A stretch of 11,784 bases of DNA, taken from an uncultured Prevotellaceae bacterium (GTDB taxonomy: Bacteria; Bacteroidota; Bacteroidia; Bacteroidales; Bacteroidaceae). Each line of letters begins with the position of its first letter. The first letter of the stretch is position 1. Shown here one piece after another: positions 7,770-11,784 of the stretch. Both the position numbers and the translations under genes were made by a program. The notes beneath the pieces were generated by a model. That model had not been told where the DNA came from. It did not search any database and worked only from the letters and a program-made list of their open reading frames with translations. The DNA is taken from positions 1-11,784 of the forward strand of contig CAMNHM010000085.1 in assembly GCA_946539475.1 (NCBI GenBank). Reading direction: 5' to 3'.

Positions 7770-8642
7770 ATGAAAAAGAAAAGCATCCTACTGGCAGCAG
7801 CCCTCGTGAGCTGTTTTGCAGCCAAAGGCTCAGCTGAGACCGTTGGCGACACCCTCGTCATCGAGGAAGCCAAGAAAGTGAGAATCGAGACGCGCGACAC
7901 CGTCCAGCGCATCATTATCAGCGGCATGAAGGACGAGGACCTGTTCCAATACACGCAGCGCATCTCCTTACCGAATGCCTCTGCCGTGCGGCGCAACATC
8001 GGGGGCATCAACGACGTCAGCAAGATTGTAGTCCCCAGTAAGGACGACGAGGATAGCAAATGGGACAGTTCGATACACATGCTTTTGGGTATGAACCTTC
8101 TGCTCGACACACCTGACGAGTATGAGTTCAGGCTGTGGCCCTCCTTCGATCTAGGGTTCGCCTGGCTTGCCGACTGGCATCCCTATGGCAAGTGCAATGA
8201 GTGGAGCATAGGACTGGGAATCAGTTTGCGTAGCTATGGCTATAAGAACGACCACTACCTGGGCAAGGTCGGCGACATGCTCACCCCCATCGCCTACACG
8301 GACGAGATGGAAAACAGGTCTTCCGCGCTCGGCATCGCCAGCCTCCAGCTGCCCCTGCTCTACACCCACTACTTCGACCAGCGCCAGCGCCTTGGCATCA
8401 CGCTGGGAGCCATCGTCAACTGGAATTTCTACGCTCAGTCTTCGCGCAACTACGAAGTTGGCGACGAGGACTTCAGCATCACCACGAAGAAGATTGGGCA
8501 TCATCCCTTCACCGTCGACGCCCTTGCAGTCTTCCATATCCCGTCGTTTGTCGACATCTACTGCAAGTACTGTCCCATGAAGCTCTTCAAGAACGGTCGG
8601 GGCCCAGAGGCTCATCAGCTCAGCTTCGGAATCTACTTGTAA
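7770..8642 (+). CDS. Putative outer-membrane beta-barrel protein
   Basis: From the ATG at 7770 the product is 290 residues. The frame is open from an ATG at 7626, but the promoter at 7703-7733 and a clear signal peptide starting MKKK favour 7770. Residues 1-22 are a Sec signal peptide with probable cleavage after GSA. Residues about 25-95 are a polar N-terminal part. From about 100 to the end the sequence alternates hydrophobic and polar residues in short segments, as in small outer-membrane beta-barrels of Bacteroidota, and it ends in a strand-like FGIYL. I do not recognise a specific named family. It is a single-gene unit, divergent from the CAZyme operon and convergent with the ATPase gene. 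A role in uronate uptake cannot be excluded but nothing supports it. The barrel call rests on composition and pattern only. Confidence 0.7.
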   Translation: MKKKSILLAAALVSCFAAKGSAETVGDTLVIEEAKKVRIETRDTVQRIIISGMKDEDLFQYTQRISLPNASAVRRNIGGINDVSKIVVPSKDDEDSKWDSSIHMLLGMNLLLDTPDEYEFRLWPSFDLGFAWLADWHPYGKCNEWSIGLGISLRSYGYKNDHYLGKVGDMLTPIAYTDEMENRSSALGIASLQLPLLYTHYFDQRQRLGITLGAIVNWNFYAQSSRNYEVGDEDFSITTKKIGHHPFTVDALAVFHIPSFVDIYCKYCPMKLFKNGRGPEAHQLSFGIYL

Positions 8643-8653
8643 GTATTCATCGA

Positions 8654-8674
8654 GGTGCGAGGTACGAAGTGCGA
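8654..8674. repeat. Three heptad repeats
   Basis: Three consecutive 7-base units, GGTGCGA, GGTACGA and AGTGCGA, start 12 bases after the beta-barrel stop codon. Part of them (8659-8667) pairs perfectly with 8714-8722, so they may also take part in a loose 9-bp stem. No function is evident. Confidence 0.6.
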
Positions 8675-8729
8675 GAACACCTTGTTGTCAGTTTTCTACA
8701 CAGCAGAGTATTCTCGTACCTCAAAACGC

Positions 8730-8809
8730 CCGTGGCTGACTAGCGATTCACTCATGGCTGACGAACGATTCGTTCGTAGCCGATGAACGTCACCGCCCGT
8801 CAGCCACGG
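8730..8809. repeat. Nested inverted repeats in the convergent gap
   Basis: CCGTGGCTGAC (8730-8740) is perfectly complementary to GTCAGCCACGG (8799-8809). Inside this pair, ACGAACGA (8761-8768) and TCGTTCGT (8770-8777) form an 8-bp palindrome around one base, extended by GGCT/AGCC with one bulged base. The arrangement would fold in RNA from either strand. Confidence 0.65.
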
Positions 8810-8827
8810 ACAAACCGCTCATCCGAA

Positions 8828-8866
8828 ACCAGCGAAACGCTCGTGGCCTTCGAGCGTTTCGCTGGT
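8828..8866. terminator. 16-bp hairpin, possible bidirectional terminator
   Basis: ACCAGCGAAACGCTCG (8828-8843) pairs perfectly with 8851-8866 around a 7-base loop. It begins 6 bases past the stop of the ATPase gene (minus). On the plus strand the stem is followed by GTTTTCTC, a modest T-run; on the minus strand by only TTTCGG. It sits between two convergent genes, where a shared terminator is expected. The short T-runs make intrinsic termination plausible, not certain. Confidence 0.6.
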
Positions 8867-8872
8867 GTTTTC

Positions 8873-10441
8873 TCACTTCAGGTTGCCCAGGATGTCGCGC
8901 GTCAGCTCGCGGGTGGCGGCGCGGGTGGCTGCCGAGGTGGCGTTCTTTACCACGCGACCTGTTGCCGAGGTCTTGCTCTTGGTCTTCTTGCCAGTGATCT
9001 TGTCGCTGACGATAGTGCCCAGGATGGTGGCAAGAGTGCCAGTGACGGCAGTGATGATGGCTGAGAGGATCTTGCTGAAGATGCCCTTCTTTGCCTTGCC
9101 CTTCGACTTCGCGCCCTTCTTCTCTTCCTCCTCAGCCTCAGCGATGGCAGCTTCTTCCTCGCTCTCCTTCAGGAGCATCTCGTAGGCACTCTCGCGATCG
9201 ACCATCTCGTCGTACTTACCATAGATGCGGCTCTGCTTGATGATGTCGTGGCGCTGTCCCTCCGTCACTGCGCCTATCTGGCTCAGCGGGAACAGTATCT
9301 TCGCACGCTGGACGATGCTGGGAGCACCCTTTGCATCGAGGAATGAGACGAGAGCCTCGCCCGTCTCCAGCTGCATGATTGCCTCGTCGGTCTTGAAGTT
9401 GGGATTGGCGCGGAAGGTATCGGCAGCCGTCTTCACAGCCTTCTGATCCTTAGGCGTATAGGCTCTGAGGGCATGCTGCACGCGGTTGCCCAGCTGCCCC
9501 AGGATCACCTCGGGGATATCGGTAGGACTCTGCGTGATGAAGTAGATGCCGACGCCCTTCGAGCGAATCAGGCGGATGACCTGCTCAATCTTGTCGAGCA
9601 ACGCCTTCGACGTACCTTCGAACAGCATGTGAGCTTCGTCGAAGAAGAACACCAGCTTGGGCAGCTCCAGGTCGCCTACCTCAGGCAGCTTCGAGTAGAG
9701 CTCTGAGAGGAGCCAGAGCAGGAACGTAGAGTAGAGCTTGGGCTGCATCATCAGCTTGTCGGCTGCCAGCACATTCATCACGCCCTTGCCTCCCTCCGTC
9801 TGCATCAGGTCGTAGATGTCGAACGACGGCTCGCCGAAAAAGTTGTTAGCACCCTGAGCCTCGAGCTGCAGCAGAGCGCGCTGGATGGCTCCCACGGTCT
9901 GGGCAGAGATATTGCCATACTTCGAGGTGTACTCACGCGAGTGCTGCGACACGTAGTCGAGCATCGAGCGCAGGTCCTTCAGGTCGAGGATGAGCAGCCC
10001 GCGATCGTCAGCAATACGGAAGACGATGTTCAGCACGCCGTCCTGCGTTTCGTTCAGCTGCAGCAGGCGCGACAGCAGCTGGGGCCCCATCTGCGAAATC
10101 GTGGCGCGCATGGGATGTCCCTGCTCGCCGAAGACATCGAAGAATCTCACGGGACAAGCCTGGAACTCAGGGGTTTCCATCTCGAACTCGGGCAGGCGCT
10201 TCTCGATGAACGAGCTCAGCTTGCCCACCTGCGAGATGCCGCTGAGGTCGCCCTTCATGTCAGCCATGAAGCAGGGGACGCCTGCCTGGCAGAACGACTC
10301 AGCCATGACCTGCAGCGTCACCGTCTTTCCCGTACCCGTGGCTCCCGCTATCAATCCGTGGCGGTTGGCCATCTTTCCAATAATACTCAGTGCGCCCTCA
10401 GCGCAGTGGGCGATATACAACCCATGTTCCTTGTCGTACAT
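8873..10441 (-). CDS. HerA/YjgR-like P-loop ATPase (DUF853 family)
   Basis: The product is 522 residues, close to the usual size of about 500 for the YjgR/DUF853 group of HerA-FtsK superfamily ATPases. Walker A is GATGTGKT (33-40) and Walker B is LVFFFDEAH (263-271), with the usual Glu after the Asp. A conserved GNR motif (318-320) follows. Such proteins are thought to form hexameric ATPase rings; the cellular role of the YjgR group is poorly known. Residues 424-442 are an acidic Glu/Ala run, 442-452 are Lys-rich, 454-479 are hydrophobic, and the basic tail ends in TRDILGNLK, similar to tails I recall in this family. It starts at MYDKEHG, typical for the family, behind its own promoter. No NurA-like nuclease or other defence partner is adjacent, so a housekeeping role is more likely than defence. 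Confidence 0.88.
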   Translation of the reverse strand: MYDKEHGLYIAHCAEGALSIIGKMANRHGLIAGATGTGKTVTLQVMAESFCQAGVPCFMADMKGDLSGISQVGKLSSFIEKRLPEFEMETPEFQACPVRFFDVFGEQGHPMRATISQMGPQLLSRLLQLNETQDGVLNIVFRIADDRGLLILDLKDLRSMLDYVSQHSREYTSKYGNISAQTVGAIQRALLQLEAQGANNFFGEPSFDIYDLMQTEGGKGVMNVLAADKLMMQPKLYSTFLLWLLSELYSKLPEVGDLELPKLVFFFDEAHMLFEGTSKALLDKIEQVIRLIRSKGVGIYFITQSPTDIPEVILGQLGNRVQHALRAYTPKDQKAVKTAADTFRANPNFKTDEAIMQLETGEALVSFLDAKGAPSIVQRAKILFPLSQIGAVTEGQRHDIIKQSRIYGKYDEMVDRESAYEMLLKESEEEAAIAEAEEEEKKGAKSKGKAKKGIFSKILSAIITAVTGTLATILGTIVSDKITGKKTKSKTSATGRVVKNATSAATRAATRELTRDILGNLK

Positions 10442-10484
10442 AACTTTATGATTTATAGTTTTCTGTTTGCTCTTTGCGATTATG

Positions 10485-10514
10485 CAAAGTTAACGATTCT
10501 GCTCCGATTGGCAA
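10485..10514 (-). promoter_or_regulatory. Promoter of the HerA/YjgR-like ATPase gene
   Basis: On the minus strand TTG (10514-10512), a 19-base spacer and TAACTTTG (10492-10485) match the Bacteroidota consensus. The leader would be about 35-40 AT-rich bases before the ATG at 10441. Confidence 0.78.
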
Positions 10515-10572
10515 GGAAAGGGCCTCAACTTATAATATTCTTTAACTTTCGTCACCCCTCCTGACTGCCGTC

Positions 10573-10634
10573 TGGGGCTTTCCCCACACATCTGTAGGGA
10601 AAAACCTACGACGATTTAGGGGAAAAACAGCCCC
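10573..10634. repeat. Three short G-run/C-run hairpins in a row
   Basis: Three small inverted repeats lie within 62 bases: TGGGG/CCCCA (10573-10586, loop CTTT), GTAGG/CCTAC (10594-10609, loop GAAAAA) and GGGG/CCCC (10619-10634, loop of 8 starting AAAAA). The second and third share the core TAGGG(G)AAAAA. They lie between the ATPase promoter and the start of the CpxP-like gene, and could be part of the leader of the latter. I cannot name the element. Confidence 0.55.
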
Positions 10635-10697
10635 GCACCCATGCTCCTTTTCGTCATAAAGGTGAGAACAGCAAACAAAATGTATCACTTAAAGTAT

Positions 10698-10703
10698 AGG
10701 AGA
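10698..10703 (+). promoter_or_regulatory. Strong Shine-Dalgarno site
   Basis: AGGAGA lies 8 bases before the ATG at 10712, ideal spacing. None of the other starts in this window has such a clear site; Bacteroidota genes usually lack one. It fixes the start of the CpxP-like gene. No convincing promoter was found for this gene; TAACTTTC at 10543-10550 is a near-match to a -7 box but lacks a TTG upstream at the right distance. Confidence 0.7.
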
Positions 10704-10711
10704 ACAAAATT

Positions 10712-11380
10712 ATGAAGAAGATGATGATTCTGGCAATGATGATGGCAATGACCGTCGCAGCCAACGCTATGAGCTACAAAGTGGCTAGGGACGAGGCTCT
10801 CTTCCTCAGCGACAAGATGGCTTACGAGCTCAACCTGAGCACAGCACAGTACGATGCTGTATACGAGATCAACCTTGACTATCTGCTGATGGTCGACAGT
10901 CGCGCCGACGTGCGGGGCATCTGGTGGGATCGCCGCAATGCCGACCTGAGGTATGTACTGACCCCCTGGCAGTATGAGAAGTACGCTCGCCTGAGCTATT
11001 TCTTCACTCCTGTCGCCTGGAGGGACGGCGTGTGGCACTTCAACGTCTACACGGTCTACACCAACAGGAATCGCTTCTTCCACGGTCGTCCAACGGTGTT
11101 CGCCGACTACCGTGGTGGCAACAACCGCAGGGACGTTCGCTTCTACGCTGGGTGGAATGCCGGCAGGCCTCCTGTCGCCGTCCACGGCAACGGAACATGG
11201 CGTCATATAAATAATGTGAACGTCGATGTGAACCCGCGCCACAACAATCATGGTGCTGACCACAACGCTATCGGCAACCGTGGTCACAGCAATGGCTCGA
11301 GAAGCCACGCCACTCCCAACCGCACCGCAGCAAGGCCCGCGAGCCACGCTTCGGGAAGCTTCGGAGCAGGTCGCAGATAA
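10712..11380 (+). CDS. Small secreted CpxP/Spy-like protein with Asn/Gly/His/Arg-rich tail
   Basis: The product is 222 residues. Residues 1-19 form a methionine-rich signal peptide, probably cut after ANA. Residues about 22-95 look helical and contain two LTxxQ-like motifs: NLSTAQY (41-47) and VLTPWQY (82-88). Paired LTxxQ motifs mark the CpxP/Spy group of periplasmic stress sensors and chaperones, so a loose relation is possible; I infer this from motif and spacing alone. Residues about 96-160 are rich in aromatic residues and Arg. From about 160 to the end the sequence is low in complexity, rich in Asn, Gly, His, Arg and Ala, and probably disordered. There is no lipobox or membrane anchor after the signal. 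The gene stands alone, divergent from the ATPase gene and followed by alaS with its own promoter. The gene is clearly real; its function is not known. Confidence 0.8.
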   Translation: MKKMMILAMMMAMTVAANAMSYKVARDEALFLSDKMAYELNLSTAQYDAVYEINLDYLLMVDSRADVRGIWWDRRNADLRYVLTPWQYEKYARLSYFFTPVAWRDGVWHFNVYTVYTNRNRFFHGRPTVFADYRGGNNRRDVRFYAGWNAGRPPVAVHGNGTWRHINNVNVDVNPRHNNHGADHNAIGNRGHSNGSRSHATPNRTAARPASHASGSFGAGRR

Positions 11381-11412
11381 GCGCCATTATATCTCTACAT
11401 ATGCCTCTGAAA

Positions 11413-11465
11413 GGAGGACCCGCAGGGAATCTCAGCGATGGGGTTCCCTGTCTCTTTCGTCCTCC
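11413..11465 (+). terminator. Two-part hairpin, possible terminator of the CpxP-like gene
   Basis: GGAGGAC (11413-11419) pairs with GTCCTCC (11459-11465), and inside it CAGGGAA (11423-11429) pairs with TTCCCTG (11444-11450). The structure starts about 32 bases after the stop codon. Only GTTTC follows, so it lacks a real T-run; it may instead stabilise the 3' end of the transcript. Confidence 0.5.
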
Positions 11466-11522
11466 GTTTCACATCATTATTAAGAAGAAATGCCGTCTGG
11501 TTCAAAGATTTCCACCTCGTTT

Positions 11523-11554
11523 TTTGCTAGTTAGCGAAAAAAGCCGTAACTTTG
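11523..11554 (+). promoter_or_regulatory. Promoter of alaS
   Basis: TTTG (11523-11526), a 20-base spacer and TAACTTTG (11547-11554) match the Bacteroidota consensus very well. Initiation would fall near 11560, leaving a leader of about 67 bases made almost wholly of short repeats. Confidence 0.82.
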
Positions 11555-11560
11555 CACCCC

Positions 11561-11624
11561 AAATCGGAAATCCGTAAATAGCAAATCCGCAAATAGTAAA
11601 TCGTAAATCCGTAAATAGTAAATA
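11561..11624 (+). repeat. Heptad repeat tract in the alaS leader
   Basis: The leader is built of 7-8-base units of the type AAATCCG, TAAATAG and TAAATCG, about nine in a row, ending just before the start codon. It is A-rich and would be nearly unstructured in RNA. With no Shine-Dalgarno present, an open A-rich leader could aid ribosome loading; that is inference. Confidence 0.75.
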
Positions 11625-11627
11625 AAG

Positions 11628-11784
11628 ATGATGACTGCAAAAGAAATCCGCGACTCGTTCAAGAAGTTCTTCGAGTCGAAAGGACATGCCATCGTGCCCT
11701 CTGCCCCGATGGTGATTAAGGACGACCCGACGCTGATGTTCACCAACGCCGGCATGAACCAGTGGAAGGATATCATATTAGGTA
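11628..11784 (+). CDS. alaS: Alanyl-tRNA synthetase, N-terminal fragment
   Basis: The visible 52 residues, starting [19 protein letters not shown] and including the segment [12 protein letters not shown], are the start of the class II catalytic domain of alanyl-tRNA synthetase, which joins alanine to tRNA-Ala in the cytoplasm. The FTNAGMNQ segment is a family hallmark. Two ATG codons stand in tandem (11628 and 11631); I chose the first because Bacteroidales homologues, as I recall, begin with one more residue before TAKEIRDSF. The gene runs out of the window; the full protein is usually about 870 residues. Confidence 0.95.
   Translation, partial: MMTAKEIRDSFKKFFESKGHAIVPSAPMVIKDDPTLMFTNAGMNQWKDIILG

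Noticed and set aside
8873..10441. HerA-type defence system ATPase
   Set aside because: The protein fits the lone YjgR/DUF853 group and has no nuclease, Sir2 or other effector gene beside it.
10525..10657. ECF-sigma promoter for the CpxP-like gene
   Set aside because: AAC and CGTC words occur (for example 10525-10553 and 10626-10657), but spacers of about 19-21 bases are too long and no GGAAC-like -35 box is present.

Overview
The window looks like chromosomal DNA from a Bacteroidota species, most likely order Bacteroidales and Prevotella-like. Four or five promoters match the Bacteroidota consensus (TTG, about 20 bases, TAnnTTTG). The partial S21 and alanyl-tRNA synthetase ends read like Bacteroidales proteins, the secreted enzymes have the multidomain plan usual in this group, and one carries a short C-terminal tail typical of secreted Prevotella/Bacteroides proteins. 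The genus is inferred from memory of such proteins, not from a search.

Layout. On the minus strand at the left edge is the start of rpsU (1-42). Upstream of it, and transcribed towards it, is a two-gene carbohydrate-degradation operon. The first gene (3643-7236) encodes a secreted protein with a LamG-like domain, an alginate-lyase-like toroid, Ig-like domains, a ricin-like region and a sorting-like tail. The second (182-3646) overlaps it by ATGA and encodes one polypeptide with a shortened lyase-like toroid, a GH28-like beta-helix and a complete GH88-like unsaturated-uronidase domain. No SusC/SusD, transporter or regulator gene is visible beside it.

A 533-base intergenic region (7237-7769) holds the divergent promoters of this operon and of an outer-membrane beta-barrel gene (7770-8642, plus). 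Between the promoters lie a G/C hairpin and an array of seven 22-base repeat units, two of which form 20-base palindromes. The beta-barrel gene converges on a HerA/YjgR-like ATPase gene (8873-10441, minus). The short gap between them is full of palindromes and ends in a 16-bp hairpin that may terminate transcription from both sides. Diverging from the ATPase is a small secreted CpxP/Spy-like protein with a strong Shine-Dalgarno sequence (10712-11380, plus). Last is alaS (from 11628, plus, cut by the window edge), with its promoter and a heptad-repeat leader.

How the genes work together. The two CAZyme genes can be read as one pathway: the lyase domain cuts a uronic-acid polysaccharide, leaving 4,5-unsaturated ends, the GH28-like domain trims or cuts glycosidic bonds, and the GH88 domain removes the unsaturated uronate. 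The substrate cannot be decided from sequence; alginate, glucuronan and pectin-like polymers are candidates. The other genes are housekeeping or envelope genes with no clear functional tie to the operon.
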